Shown here piece by piece: positions 34,665 to 43,356 of a stretch of 64,000 bases of DNA. The notes under the pieces were generated by a model. That model ran no database searches, had not been told where the DNA came from, and worked only from the letters and a program-made list of their open reading frames with translations. Every line of letters starts with the position of its first letter. The stretch's first letter is position 1. The position numbers and the translations under genes are program-made. The DNA comes from Streptomyces sp. NBRC 109706 (GTDB taxonomy: Bacteria > Actinomycetota > Actinomycetes > Streptomycetales > Streptomycetaceae): NCBI RefSeq assembly GCF_000974485.1, contig NZ_BBOM01000009.1, positions 62,001 to 126,000 of the forward strand, read 5' to 3'.

Positions 34665-35459
34665 TCAGCCGGTGGCGGCCGCCTTTCTGGCCCAGTCGAG
34701 GTCGGTGGCCAGCAGCTCGGCCACCGGGGCGTCCGGCTCGCTGTACTGCCCGGAGAGGCAGACCGGGCCCGACCAGCCCAGCTCGGTCAGGGTGCCGAGC
34801 GCCGCCGACCAGTCGGCGAGCCCGTCGGGCGCCTGGACGAACCAGGTGCGCCAGTCGCCGCCCACCGCGCCCGACGGCTGCTCCACCGGGGTGTAGTGGG
34901 CGTTCTTGAGGTTGACGATGGCCAGCCGGTCGGCGGCCAGCGGCAGGGTGACCCGGGGGTCGTCGCCGGCCAGCGCGTCGTGCGCGGCGTCCCAGACCAG
35001 TCGGAAGTGCCCGGCCGGCAGCCCCTCCAACAGGTCGAGCACGCCCAGGGTGGTGGAGACATAGCGCCCGTGGTGCGGCTGGACGCCCACCGCGACGCCA
35101 TAGCGTTCGGCCAACGGCGCGGCGGCGGCGAGCCGTTCGCGGTTTCTGGTGACGGAGGCGGCATAGCCGTCGGGGCCCAGTTCGGCCATGATCCGGATCA
35201 GCGGGACCTCGGCCGCGGCGCAGGCGGCGAAGACGGGCTCCGTCAACTCGCTTGCGACGCTGATCACTTCGACGCCGTCGGCGCGCATCCTGCGGGCGAA
35301 GGCGGGCAGGGTGCGCTCGGCGTCGGCGGGGGTGAGACGGGCGCCGTCCCGGACGGGGATCTCGGCGCCGGTGAAGCCGAGCCCGGCGACCAGCGGGCCC
35401 AACTCCTCGGCGGGCAGGGACAGCCAGGGCTTGGTGAAGACCGACCAGTGGAATGACAT
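34665..35459 (-). CDS. Sugar phosphate isomerase/epimerase-type TIM-barrel protein
   Basis: 264 residues, ATG at 35459, starting four bases after the permease stop, so it is co-translated with the ABC importer. The xylose-isomerase-like (AP endonuclease 2) fold is visible in LVAGLGFTGAEIPVRDG, GVAVGVQPHHGRY (metal/substrate histidines), RLVWDAAHDAL and IVNLKNAHY. The last two normally give an Asp/His pair of metal ligands. Such proteins isomerise or epimerise free or phosphorylated sugars and inositols. No signal peptide is present, so it acts on the imported substrate. The substrate is not identifiable from sequence. Confidence 0.85.
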   Translation of the reverse strand: MSFHWSVFTKPWLSLPAEELGPLVAGLGFTGAEIPVRDGARLTPADAERTLPAFARRMRADGVEVISVASELTEPVFAACAAAEVPLIRIMAELGPDGYAASVTRNRERLAAAAPLAERYGVAVGVQPHHGRYVSTTLGVLDLLEGLPAGHFRLVWDAAHDALAGDDPRVTLPLAADRLAIVNLKNAHYTPVEQPSGAVGGDWRTWFVQAPDGLADWSAALGTLTELGWSGPVCLSGQYSEPDAPVAELLATDLDWARKAAATG

Positions 35460-35463
35460 GGGT

Positions 35464-36360
35464 TCAGCGGCCTCCGAGCCCGCTCATGGTGATGCCTCGG
35501 ACGAACCAGCGTTGGGTGAGGAAGAAGAGCACGATCAGCGGGATGGTGGTGAGGGTGGCGGCCATCAACAGCAGGTTCCACTGGGTGCCGTTGGTGTCCT
35601 GGAACACCTGGAGTCCGACGGAGGCGGTCCTGGTGGCGTCGCTGTTGGAGATCACCAGCGGCCAGAGCAGGTTGTTCCACTGACTGATGAACTTGAAGAC
35701 GAAGAGCGTCGCGATGGCCGGCACCGCCAGCGGGATGATCACCCGGAGGAACACCTGCCAACGGTTGGCGCCGTCGAGCCGGGCGGCCTCCTCGTAGTCC
35801 CTGGGGATGCCGAGGAAGAACTGCCGGAGCAGGAAGACGCCCAGCGCGGTGAACGCGTGCGGCAGGATCATGCCCGGCCAGGTGTCCACACCGTGCATCT
35901 TGGCCACGATGATGAACTGCGGGATCAGGGTGACCTGGGCCGGGATCATCAGGGTGGCCAGATAGACGCCGAAGATGGCGTTGCGGCCCGGGAAGTTGAG
36001 CCGCGCGAAGGCGTAGGCGGCCAGCGCGGCGGTGACGGTCTCCAGCAGCGCGGTGCCGCCGGCGAAGAAAATGGTGTTGAGGAGATAGCGGCCCATGGGG
36101 ACCAGGTCGAAGGTGCGGCCGATGTTCTCCCAGTGCCAGGTGCTGGGCCAGAACGACGGCTGGGCGGCCATGGACTCGGCGTCCGACTGGAACGCCACCA
36201 GCACCATCATCACGATCGGCAGCAGCGTGATGCCGGTGACCACGAAGCAGGCGAAGACCAGTAGCTTGCGTCGGACCAGCTGGCGGGTCGGCACCGGGCG
36301 GGGCGCCGGCGCGGGCGCCGCACGACGCGGCCCGACCAGCGGCGGGGCGTCAGATGTCAT
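35464..36360 (-). CDS. Carbohydrate ABC transporter permease, MalG type
   Basis: 298 residues, ATG at 36360. Six membrane helices are expected, the first being LLVFACFVVTGITLLPIVMM. The EAA loop that docks on the ATPase is EEAARLDGANRWQVFLRVII (about 205-224), and the C-terminal ...RWFVRGITMSGLGG is typical of MalG/CUT1 permeases. Its start overlaps the upstream MalF-type gene by 11 bases. No ATPase gene lies in the cluster, as is common for Streptomyces CUT1 importers served by a shared MsiK-like ATPase elsewhere in the chromosome. Confidence 0.93.
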   Translation of the reverse strand: MTSDAPPLVGPRRAAPAPAPRPVPTRQLVRRKLLVFACFVVTGITLLPIVMMVLVAFQSDAESMAAQPSFWPSTWHWENIGRTFDLVPMGRYLLNTIFFAGGTALLETVTAALAAYAFARLNFPGRNAIFGVYLATLMIPAQVTLIPQFIIVAKMHGVDTWPGMILPHAFTALGVFLLRQFFLGIPRDYEEAARLDGANRWQVFLRVIIPLAVPAIATLFVFKFISQWNNLLWPLVISNSDATRTASVGLQVFQDTNGTQWNLLLMAATLTTIPLIVLFFLTQRWFVRGITMSGLGGR

Positions 36361-37294
36361 AGTGCACCAGCCTCCGCTGGAAGAGGAACTGGATCCCGGT
36401 GATCAGGGCGATAAAGGCGAACAGCACCAGGGACTGGGCGGCGGCATAGCCCTGTTCGTAGTTCTGGAATCCGGACTGATAGATGTACATGACGAGCGTG
36501 GTGGTGCTGGATCCCGGCCCGCCGTTGGTCATCACCAGCGCCTGGTCGAAGACCTGGAACGAGCCGATCACCGAGGTGACGATCACAAAGAACATCGAGG
36601 GCGACAGCAGCGGGAGCGTCACATTGCGGAACGATCCCCAGGCGGTCGTGCCGTCCACCTTGGCGGCCTCGTACAGCTGTTGGGGAATGGCCTGGAGGCC
36701 GGCCAGGAAGATCACCATCCCGAAGCCGAAGCTCTTCCAGACACTCATCAGGATCAGCGAGGGCATGGCCCAGGTGTCCGAGATCAGCCAGGCGGGCCCG
36801 TCGATGCCGACCAGGCCCAGCACGCTGTTCATCAGGCCGTCGTGCGGGATGTAGAGCCAGATCCAGACAAAGGCCACGGCCACCGTGATGGTCGCGTAGG
36901 GCAGCAGCAACAGCGAACGGAAGATCGCCATCCGGCGCAGCCCGTGGTTGAGCAGCAGCGCCAACGACAGGCTGACCACCATCGTCAACGGGACGCTGAC
37001 CAGGGTGAAATAGGCCGTGTTGCCGAGCGCCGCCCAGAACGTCGGATCGGGGCCGAGCCGGGTGTAGTTCGTAAGGCCCGCGAAGGTGGGCGGGCTGAAG
37101 AGGTTCCAGTGCAGCAGTGAGATCACGCCGGCGGCCACCACGGGGCCGGCCGTGAAGATCAGAAAGCCGACGAAACTCGGCGTGAGAAACAGCCAGGCGG
37201 CGAAGGTCTCCGAGCCGAAGCGGCTCGGTCGCCCCCGACGCCGGGGTCGGCCCGGTGGGCTCCCCGATGTGGCGATGGGTGTCTCGACGGCCAT
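36350..37294 (-). CDS. Carbohydrate ABC transporter permease, MalF type
   Basis: 314 residues from the ATG at 37294, which follows AGGAGG. A basic cytoplasmic head (GRPRRRGRPSRFG) leads into the first helix, AAWLFLTPSFVGFLIFTAGP. The EAA loop reads LYEAAKVDGTTAWGSFRNV. The sequence NGGPGSSTTTLVMYIYQSGF near the C-terminus is characteristic of MalF/UgpA-type CUT1 permeases. It pairs with the overlapping MalG-type gene and with the lipoprotein upstream. The transported sugar is probably the substrate of the isomerase and dehydratase in the same locus. Confidence 0.93.
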   Translation of the reverse strand: MAVETPIATSGSPPGRPRRRGRPSRFGSETFAAWLFLTPSFVGFLIFTAGPVVAAGVISLLHWNLFSPPTFAGLTNYTRLGPDPTFWAALGNTAYFTLVSVPLTMVVSLSLALLLNHGLRRMAIFRSLLLLPYATITVAVAFVWIWLYIPHDGLMNSVLGLVGIDGPAWLISDTWAMPSLILMSVWKSFGFGMVIFLAGLQAIPQQLYEAAKVDGTTAWGSFRNVTLPLLSPSMFFVIVTSVIGSFQVFDQALVMTNGGPGSSTTTLVMYIYQSGFQNYEQGYAAAQSLVLFAFIALITGIQFLFQRRLVHYDI

Positions 37295-37403
37295 GGCGTC
37301 CTCCTGGTGCCGAGCGAACGGGTGGGTTGGGGATGGGGTTTCACAGGCATGAACGGCTGAGCGGATGAGCGGCTGAGCAGATATACGGGGGGCCAACGGC
37401 CGG

Positions 37404-38741
37404 TCAGCGGGAGACGCCGGCCCGGATGTGGTCCTGGTGCTGGCGCATCAGCACATTGAGGCGCGGGGTGAGCCCGTCGATGGTCTCGGCGACGCCGCGC
37501 TGTCCGAGGAACGCGCGCGGCAGGTCCTGCCCGAGCAGCTGACGCACCTGGTTCCAGTTGGTCGTGACGTCGAACGGATGGCCGCCGGCGACCTCGCCGG
37601 CCAGGATCCGTTGCACCAGCGAGAGGTTCTCCGGCGGCGGCGCGAAGGCGCTGCCGGCCGACAGCCTGGCCGGATTGTTACGGCCCGCCCTGGCATAGAT
37701 GTTGAGCGCGTCGGTCGACGTCAGCACCTTCAGCAGCTCCCAGGCCAGCTCCAGGTCGTCGCCGCGCACGGCGGCCGGGATGGCGAAGCTGGAGCCGGAG
37801 ACCCGTGGCTTGCTGCCGGCGGGCCCGGCCGGGAACGGCACGATGTCCCATTCGAACGAGGCCCCCCGCACGTTCACCACCTGCCAGGGCCCGTTCTGCA
37901 TGAACGCGACATTGCCGTCGAGGAAGCTCCCGAGCGAGCTGACCGTGACCAGATTGCTGATCGGCGGGGTGACCCGGTCCCGGACGAAGAGGTCGATCAC
38001 ATAGTGCAGCGCCTCCATCGCCTCGGGCGCGTCCAGCGCGCTGGCGTCCTCGCGTTCGTTCATCACGTTGCCGCCGGCCGAGTAGATCCAGGAGACCAGA
38101 TCGTCGATGGAGGGGGCGCAGGTGAAGCCGTACTGGTTCTCCGGGCCGCTGAGTTGGATGGCCAGCTCGCGGAAGGTCTCCCAGCTCATGGGCTCGGTCG
38201 GATGCGGCGGCTCGACGCCGTTCTCCGCCAGCAGCGTCTTGTTGTAGTAGAGGACGGTGGGCGCGACATCGAAGCCGATGGCGAAGGTGCGGTCGTCGAA
38301 GGAGGAGATCGCCCTGATGTCGGGGTAGAAGTCCTCCGGGTCGAACTCCGGGTCGGCGGCGATCAGATCGTCCAGCTCGCGGTGGGCGCCGCGCGCGGCA
38401 TAGGTCGGTATCAGCCAGCCGTTGAGCGCGGTCACCAGGCTGGCGGTGCCGCTGACCAGCTGCAGGTCGAGCTTGGTGACATAGCCGTCGGACGGGGTGA
38501 GCTGGGAGGCCGACCTGACGCCGAGCCGTTCCTCCACATGGGCGCCGAAGTCCGCCCAGACCTGGCCCTCCTCCGGGCTGGAGGACCACATGGACCAGGT
38601 GGCGGTGCCGTCCGGCGGCCCGGACGAACAGCCGGCCAGGGCGCCGGCGGCGGTCAGCCCGCCGAACGCGGCGGCGCCCCGCAGCAGGGAGCGGCGGGAG
38701 ATCCCCTGGCTTCCCGTGAACGTGTTGGTAGCGGCGGACAT
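37404..38741 (-). CDS. Extracellular sugar-binding lipoprotein (CUT1), Tat-type signal
   Basis: 445 residues, ATG at 38741. The N-terminus has GISRRSLLRGAAAFGG (twin arginine) followed by the lipobox ALAGC with the lipidated Cys38. The rest matches family 1 solute-binding proteins: YVTKLDLQLVSGTASLVTAL, VLYYNKTLLAENGV, SWETFRELAIQLSG, GNVAFMQNGPWQ, and the C-terminal helices with LNVLMRQHQ. Unusually, the domain after the lipobox is very short before the first strand (TWSMWSSSPEEGQ). It delivers the sugar to the MalF/MalG pair encoded next, 109 bases away. Lies 18 bases downstream of the enolase-superfamily gene. Confidence 0.92.
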   Translation of the reverse strand: MSAATNTFTGSQGISRRSLLRGAAAFGGLTAAGALAGCSSGPPDGTATWSMWSSSPEEGQVWADFGAHVEERLGVRSASQLTPSDGYVTKLDLQLVSGTASLVTALNGWLIPTYAARGAHRELDDLIAADPEFDPEDFYPDIRAISSFDDRTFAIGFDVAPTVLYYNKTLLAENGVEPPHPTEPMSWETFRELAIQLSGPENQYGFTCAPSIDDLVSWIYSAGGNVMNEREDASALDAPEAMEALHYVIDLFVRDRVTPPISNLVTVSSLGSFLDGNVAFMQNGPWQVVNVRGASFEWDIVPFPAGPAGSKPRVSGSSFAIPAAVRGDDLELAWELLKVLTSTDALNIYARAGRNNPARLSAGSAFAPPPENLSLVQRILAGEVAGGHPFDVTTNWNQVRQLLGQDLPRAFLGQRGVAETIDGLTPRLNVLMRQHQDHIRAGVSR

Positions 38742-38759
38742 CGTCGTCTCCTCGCAGGG

Positions 38760-39890
38760 TCAGTTGAGGGCGAGGTCCAGCGCCTCGGCCCGTATCCGCT
38801 CCTCGTCGACCTCGACACCGAGGCCGGGGGCGGTGGGAACGGCCGCGACGGCCGCTTCGATGGACAGGTTGGCGACATAGAGGTCGGAGAGCAGTTCCGG
38901 CCCGTTGAGTTCGGCTGGCAGCGCCAGCTCCAGTTGGCTGAAAAGGTGCACGGCGGCGGCGAAGCCGATGCCGCAGTCGGTGAGGCCGCTGGCCAACACC
39001 TCGACGCCGCCGGCCAACGCGACCTGGGCGGTCTTTAGCGCGTTGCGGATGCCGCCGGCCTTGCAGATCTTGACGACCACCAGATCGGCGGCGTCCAGAC
39101 GCATCGCCCGGGACAGGTCCTGCGCGGTGAAGCTGCCCTCGTCGATGGCGAGCGGCAGGTCGATCAGCGAACGCAGCCGGCTGAGCCCCAGGGTGTCGGT
39201 GGACGGCACCGGCTGTTCCAGGCAGTGGATGCCGGGCACGTCCCGGGTGGCGTCCAGCAGTCGGAGCAGCGCGGCGGGCCGGTAGGACTGGTTGGCGTCC
39301 AACCAGATGGGCTTGCCGTCGACCTCATCGGCCACGGTGCGCACCGCGCGGGCGTCGGCCTCGACATCGCCGCCGATCTTCACCTTGTAGGCCGCGTAGT
39401 CGGCGGAGGCCACCGCGTGTTCCCGCACCGCCTCCGGGGTGCCCACGCCGATCGCCGAGCAGAGCGGCAACTCGTCCCGCACCTTCCCGCCGAGCAGCGC
39501 GTGCACCGGCAGGCCGGCGAGCTTGCCGGCCGCGTCGTGCAGCGCGATATCGACGGCGGCGCGGGCGAACGGGAAGCCGTTGGAGACGGAGGGGCTGAGC
39601 CGGCGGTTGGCCTCTCGGTGGAACAACTCCACGTCGAAGGGGGTGAGTTCGAGCAGGATCGGGGTCAGATGGCGTCTGATGACAACGGCGATGGTCTCGG
39701 CCGTCTCATAGCTCCAGCTGGGCAGCGCCCGCTGCTCGCCCCAGCCGACGACGCCGTCCTCGGTGGTGAGCTTGACGAAGACGACGGCTCCGGCCTGGTC
39801 GGGGGTGCCAACGGCGCCGCTGCCCAGCACGAAACGTCGGGCGAACGGGACGGTCACGGCAAAGACCTCGACCGCCGTGATGCGCGACAT
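38760..39890 (-). CDS. Enolase-superfamily enzyme, muconate-cycloisomerase subgroup
   Basis: 376 residues, ATG at 39890. Capping domain at 1-130, barrel with the KxK base at Lys169-Lys171 (YKVKIGG), metal ligands Asp198 (WLDANQSY), Glu225 (LEQPVPS) and Asp250 (IDEG), and the opposite lysine in KICKAGG (274-280). This catalytic set defines the MLE subgroup, which includes cycloisomerases, epimerases and sugar-acid related enzymes; mandelate racemase-type His-Asp is absent. In an ABC-sugar locus it may epimerise, cycloisomerise or dehydrate the imported acid or lactone. Co-transcribed with the binding lipoprotein (18-base gap). Confidence 0.9.
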   Translation of the reverse strand: MSRITAVEVFAVTVPFARRFVLGSGAVGTPDQAGAVVFVKLTTEDGVVGWGEQRALPSWSYETAETIAVVIRRHLTPILLELTPFDVELFHREANRRLSPSVSNGFPFARAAVDIALHDAAGKLAGLPVHALLGGKVRDELPLCSAIGVGTPEAVREHAVASADYAAYKVKIGGDVEADARAVRTVADEVDGKPIWLDANQSYRPAALLRLLDATRDVPGIHCLEQPVPSTDTLGLSRLRSLIDLPLAIDEGSFTAQDLSRAMRLDAADLVVVKICKAGGIRNALKTAQVALAGGVEVLASGLTDCGIGFAAAVHLFSQLELALPAELNGPELLSDLYVANLSIEAAVAAVPTAPGLGVEVDEERIRAEALDLALN

Positions 39891-39944
39891 GGCAGGTGTT
39901 CCTTTCGAGGGGGGACGTACCGGTTGCGTGATCCGGGCGGGCCG

Positions 39945-40934
39945 TCAGGCGGCCGTCGGCCAGGCGGCGGGGTCCACATGGGTGGCACCGAGCGTGCCGT
40001 GGTCCAGCCAGCCCAACGCGTCGCCCAACACCGCACCCGCCAGGGCGAGATGGCCGTCCACGGTGTCCCCCGCGACATGCGGGGTGAACAGCAGGTTGGG
40101 GCAGTCGAGCACCGCGTCGGGGAGGGTGGGCGGCTCCGGGTCGTAGACGTCCAGCGCGGCGGAGATCCGGCCGGCCAGCGCCGCCTCGAAGAGCGCGTCC
40201 TGGTCGATCGAGGGGCCCCGCGCCGAGTTGACGACCACCGCCCCCTCGGGGATGACCCGCTCGATCATCTCCCGGGTCACCATGCCCTTGGTGGCCGGCA
40301 GGTCGGGTACGTGCAGCGAGACGAACGGGCAGGCCAGCGCCTCCTCCAGGGAGACCCGACGGACGCCGAGCGCGGCGGCCCGGTCCTCGTCCAGATAGGG
40401 GTCGTACACCAGCACCTCGCAGTGGAACGGCGCCAGCAGGCTGATCAGCGCCCGGGCGGTGGAGCTGGCCCCGATCAACCCGACACGCCGGCCGGCGAGT
40501 TCGCCACCCCGGAACGCGGTCTGCTTCCAGCCGCCGGCGCGCACCGCCGCGTCGAACCTCGGCAGCCGCCTGGCCAGCGTCAGCATCGAGGCCAGGCAGT
40601 ACTCGCCGACCGACCAGGCAATACGCCCCGCCGCCGAGAAGACCGTCACCCCCTGGTCCAGCACCTCGCGGTCGATCAGCCGCTTGACGGTGCCGGCGGC
40701 GTGCGCCACCACGCGCGGCCCTTCGCCGCCCGACCAGATCGCGGCGTCCAGATGCGGGGTGCCCCAGCTGGTCAGCAGCACGTCCTGCCCGGCGGCGAGG
40801 CCGGCGACGCCCTCGGGGGTGAGCGGCTCAGCCGCCCAGGTGGTGGTGAAGCGCTCCTCCATCAGGACTCTGGCCTGGGGACCGCAGACGTCCTCGGCAC
40901 GCTGGGCGGTCATGGCGACGGCGAGTTTCAACAA
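39945..40934 (-). CDS. D-2-hydroxyacid dehydrogenase family protein, copy 2
   Basis: 329 residues from the first of two adjacent TTG codons (40934/40931), with AAGGAG just upstream. Catalytic residues are visible: Arg in VVNSARGP, the DVYDPEPP acid position and His in LFTPHVAGD. The cofactor loop reads VGLIGASSTARALI instead of the usual GxGxxG, so the central glycine is replaced by Ser; cofactor binding may be altered or the preference changed. The protein starts the minus-strand locus and diverges from a LysR gene with 98 bases between the two starts. A role as sugar-acid or 2-ketoacid oxidoreductase is inferred from context. Confidence 0.83.
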   Translation of the reverse strand: MLKLAVAMTAQRAEDVCGPQARVLMEERFTTTWAAEPLTPEGVAGLAAGQDVLLTSWGTPHLDAAIWSGGEGPRVVAHAAGTVKRLIDREVLDQGVTVFSAAGRIAWSVGEYCLASMLTLARRLPRFDAAVRAGGWKQTAFRGGELAGRRVGLIGASSTARALISLLAPFHCEVLVYDPYLDEDRAAALGVRRVSLEEALACPFVSLHVPDLPATKGMVTREMIERVIPEGAVVVNSARGPSIDQDALFEAALAGRISAALDVYDPEPPTLPDAVLDCPNLLFTPHVAGDTVDGHLALAGAVLGDALGWLDHGTLGATHVDPAAWPTAA

Positions 40935-41032
40935 CCTGGCTCCTTGGCCGAACGGTGAAGGTGGCCGTTACGGTAGAGCCGGCAGTTATGCCCGTCCAAG
41001 CCCCGTTCGGCATCATCCGATACTGTGCCGGC

Positions 41033-41920
41033 ATGGATATATCCCTCCAGCAGCTACGCGGTTTTGTGGCCGTGGCCGAGGAACAGCACTTCGGCCGCGC
41101 CGCCGCGCGGCTCAACATGACCCAGCCGCCGCTCTCCCGCCAGATCCAGGCGATCGAACGCGAGCTTGATGTGCTGCTCTTCGAACGGGTGGGCCGAGGC
41201 GTGCGGATCACCCCCGCCGGTGAAACCCTGCTCACCTACTGCCACCGGGTGCTCGCCCTGCTGGAGGCAGGACCCGCCGCCGCCCGCCGCGCCGCCGACG
41301 ACCACCCCAGCACCCTGCGCCTGGGCTTCACCGCCATCGGCGCCTATGCCGTACTGGCCGAAACCCTTGCCCTGGTGAACCGTCAACTACCGGACGCCGC
41401 CGTTGAGTTGGCCGAGATGGTCAGCCAGGACCAGTTCACCGCACTGGGCGAACTCCGGATCGACCTGGGCCTGGTCCGCCCGCCCATCCCCGAGCCCTAC
41501 GCCTCGGTGCTGGTGCACTCCGAGGAGCTGCTGCTCGCGCTCCCCGCCGACCACCCCCAGGCCGACGGCGACACCCCGATCGGCCTGGCCGACGTCACCG
41601 ACGACTACATCGGCTACACCCCCGAAGGCTCCCAGTACCTCCACGACATCTGCGCCGCGATGATCGGCGTGGACCGCTACGCCGTCAGCCAGCTGACCTC
41701 ACAGGTCCCCACCATGCTCGCGCTGGTCAGGGCCGGCCTCGGCTGCGCGCTGGTCCCCCGTTCGATCACCACCATGTCCGTCCAGGGCGTCCGCTACCGC
41801 GATCTGATCCCGGCCGACACCCACTCCGTCACCCTCCACGCCTGCTGGAACCCGGACAACCCCAACCCCGCCCTCGCCCCCCTCACCGAGGCCCTGCTCG
41901 CCGGCCCCGAGGCACGCTGA
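41033..41920 (+). CDS. LysR-family transcription regulator
   Basis: 295 residues, ATG at 41033. N-terminal winged HTH: LQQLRGFVAVAEEQHFGRAA, RLNMTQPPLSRQIQAIEREL, LLFERVGRGVRITPAG (about residues 5-65). The C-terminal periplasmic-binding-like domain follows (about 90-290), with TLRLGFTAIGAYAVL and GLGCALVPRSI. It diverges from the sugar-acid locus; LysR proteins commonly activate the gene transcribed away from them, so it probably works with the GntR regulator at the far end, giving that locus two separate controls. Its binding site should lie within the 98 bases between the two starts. Confidence 0.92.
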   Translation: MDISLQQLRGFVAVAEEQHFGRAAARLNMTQPPLSRQIQAIERELDVLLFERVGRGVRITPAGETLLTYCHRVLALLEAGPAAARRAADDHPSTLRLGFTAIGAYAVLAETLALVNRQLPDAAVELAEMVSQDQFTALGELRIDLGLVRPPIPEPYASVLVHSEELLLALPADHPQADGDTPIGLADVTDDYIGYTPEGSQYLHDICAAMIGVDRYAVSQLTSQVPTMLALVRAGLGCALVPRSITTMSVQGVRYRDLIPADTHSVTLHACWNPDNPNPALAPLTEALLAGPEAR

Positions 41921-41948
41921 ACGCCCGTTACGCGACCGGGAGTTGGGC

Positions 41949-42048
41949 CGTGGGACCTGGCGCCGGGCAAGGGGGAACCGATGGGAACGGCACCCTCCTG
42001 GCCACCGGCAGCGATGACCATGTCGTCCGGCTGTGGCAGAGCGCTTGA
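41949..42048 (+). pseudogene. Remnant of a WD40-repeat protein (3' end)
   Basis: In one frame 41980-42048 reads DGNGTLLATGSDDHVVRLW then four more residues before the stop TGA at 42046-42048; this is a textbook WD40 blade ending. Just upstream, in another frame, GPWDLAPGK is readable, resembling the end of the previous blade, so a frameshift separates the two. There is no start codon, ribosome site or further open frame upstream. It is probably the last scrap of a WD40 gene, perhaps a large kinase or NACHT/AAA fusion of the kind common in Streptomyces. Confidence 0.55.
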
Positions 42049-42075
42049 GCGCACCCGGCCGCCGCCGCCCGGCGG

Positions 42076-42447
42076 TCAGAGGCCGGTGTCCACCCCGGCG
42101 ACTTCCTCGTCGGGGCAGCTGATGTTGGTCTTGAAGTCCGGCCAGGCGGCCTCGCAGATGACCCGGGTCAGTTCCTCGTCCCGGTAGACCGTGATGGTGA
42201 CATCCGTCGACGCGTCAAGGCCGGCCGCGTAGTTGCCGATGGCCGCCATGGCATGCGGAGGACCGGCGTCATCCATGAGGAGGGCGACCCGTCCGGCGTC
42301 CAACTCCTCCTCGGCCACGGAGTATCGCAGCACCTCCCGGCTCTCCGCACTGCCGCCGCCACCGTCGTCGTCACCGCCGCAGGAGGCCAGTGCGAGGACG
42401 AGCCCCAGGGCGGTCAGGGCAGCGAGGGCGCTCCGCTTCGAAGTCAA
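42076..42447 (-). CDS. Small lipoprotein of unknown function
   Basis: 123 residues from the TTG at 42447 (weak ribosome site). Signal peptide with lipobox ALASC; Cys23 would be lipidated. An acidic Gly/Asp linker (GGDDDGGGGS) follows, then a domain of about 85 residues with two cysteines (VICEAAW and NISCPDE) that may pair. The text YSVAEEELDAGRVALLMDD and VTITVYRDEELTRVICEAAW suggests an alpha/beta fold resembling short domains of unknown function in actinobacterial lipoproteins. No partner is evident; the gene lies between a WD40 remnant and a TOPRIM gene, in a region of small or broken genes. Confidence 0.65.
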   Translation of the reverse strand: MTSKRSALAALTALGLVLALASCGGDDDGGGGSAESREVLRYSVAEEELDAGRVALLMDDAGPPHAMAAIGNYAAGLDASTDVTITVYRDEELTRVICEAAWPDFKTNISCPDEEVAGVDTGL

Positions 42448-42541
42448 CCGACCAGGATGACAACCGACCGATCGTCACCACTATGCGCTCAGCGCCAAGT
42501 GTCGACGGATCAGCGCCAACACGTCGCCCGTCGGGGCCGCG

Positions 42542-43135
42542 TCAGAGCGCGGCGAAGAGATCGTCCAGCGGGGCGGGGGTGCGGTCGAGGTCGAGGGCGT
42601 CGACGAGGACCCGGCCGTAGTGGATCTTGCGGCCCTTCTTGGTGCCGAAGAAGCGGCGCAACTGCTGCTGCGCGGTGCGGTCCCGCTGCGCCGGCTGGTG
42701 CAGAAACGTCTGCAGCGCGCGGGCGTCGCCCTCCGCGCGCACCAGCTCCGTAACCCGCGCGGTCCCCAACGCGCGGATCAGCTCGTCCTCCAGGTCGGCC
42801 GCACAGACAAAGAACGGCTCCGACTTCAACGCACGTGCGTAGAAAGGCTGTTCACGTTCGTCGCAGAGCCCGACCAGACGTAGCCCGAGGCCGCCGGGCC
42901 CCAGCAGCTGGGCGAACCGGCCGACGCTCATGGCTCCGCCCATCGCCAGCACACAGACCCCCTCGGCCGCCAGATCCCGCCCCCGCCGCGCGGCCAACGC
43001 CTCAACGGCCGCGACATCGCTGGGCCCTTCCAACAACACGACCACCCTGACGGACAGCCGCGCCGCCAACTCCCCAGCGGGACCGGCGTGCCCGCCTGCC
43101 GCCCACCCGGTGACCGCTTCCCGGAACTCCCTCAC
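42542..43135 (-). CDS. TOPRIM (OLD-type) nucleotidyl transferase/hydrolase domain protein
   Basis: 197 residues from the GTG at 43135, which overlaps the stop of the DUF397 gene (GTGA) and has no strong ribosome site of its own. The TOPRIM pattern is VVLLEGPSDVAAVEAL (Glu36, Asp40) on the first strand, and VGLCDERE (Asp92 with neighbouring acids) on the later strand. These acids bind Mg2+ in topoisomerase, primase and OLD-family nucleases. It has no ATPase half, unlike full OLD proteins. Stand-alone TOPRIM proteins occur widely in Streptomyces with unknown role; a nuclease or defence role is possible. Coupling to a DUF397 gene is notable. Confidence 0.78.
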   Translation of the reverse strand: MREFREAVTGWAAGGHAGPAGELAARLSVRVVVLLEGPSDVAAVEALAARRGRDLAAEGVCVLAMGGAMSVGRFAQLLGPGGLGLRLVGLCDEREQPFYARALKSEPFFVCAADLEDELIRALGTARVTELVRAEGDARALQTFLHQPAQRDRTAQQQLRRFFGTKKGRKIHYGRVLVDALDLDRTPAPLDDLFAAL

Positions 43136-43356
43136 GCGAGGACCGGTTCAGCAGAGAGTCGAGAGACAAGCCGACCAACTGCCAGCGGCGAAAACGACAG
43201 CCGGCCCGCCCCCTGCTTGCTGTCCCGAACCGGAACGCCGGTGGGATGCCCGTCACACACCTCCAGGCATTCTCCGTTGTTGCCACCGCTGTAGCTGGAC
43301 GTACGCCAGCCGGCCAGCGCCAACGCGTCGGGCACGGGGGGCAGTTCAGTGTTCAT
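43132..43356 (-). CDS. DUF397 protein
   Basis: 74 residues from the ATG at 43356, with GAGGAA upstream. The diagnostic DUF397 text is GWRTSSYSGGNNGECLEVCD, followed by GVPVRDSKQGAGRLSFSPLAVGRLVSRL. These small actinobacterial proteins are nearly always encoded next to an XRE-type HTH regulator and may act as its partner or antagonist (several are linked to development or secondary metabolism, such as BldB-like or WhiJ-associated systems). Here the upstream regulator appears to be broken, leaving only its C-terminal coding end, while the downstream TOPRIM gene is translationally coupled. Confidence 0.9.
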   Translation of the reverse strand: MNTELPPVPDALALAGWRTSSYSGGNNGECLEVCDGHPTGVPVRDSKQGAGRLSFSPLAVGRLVSRLSAEPVLA

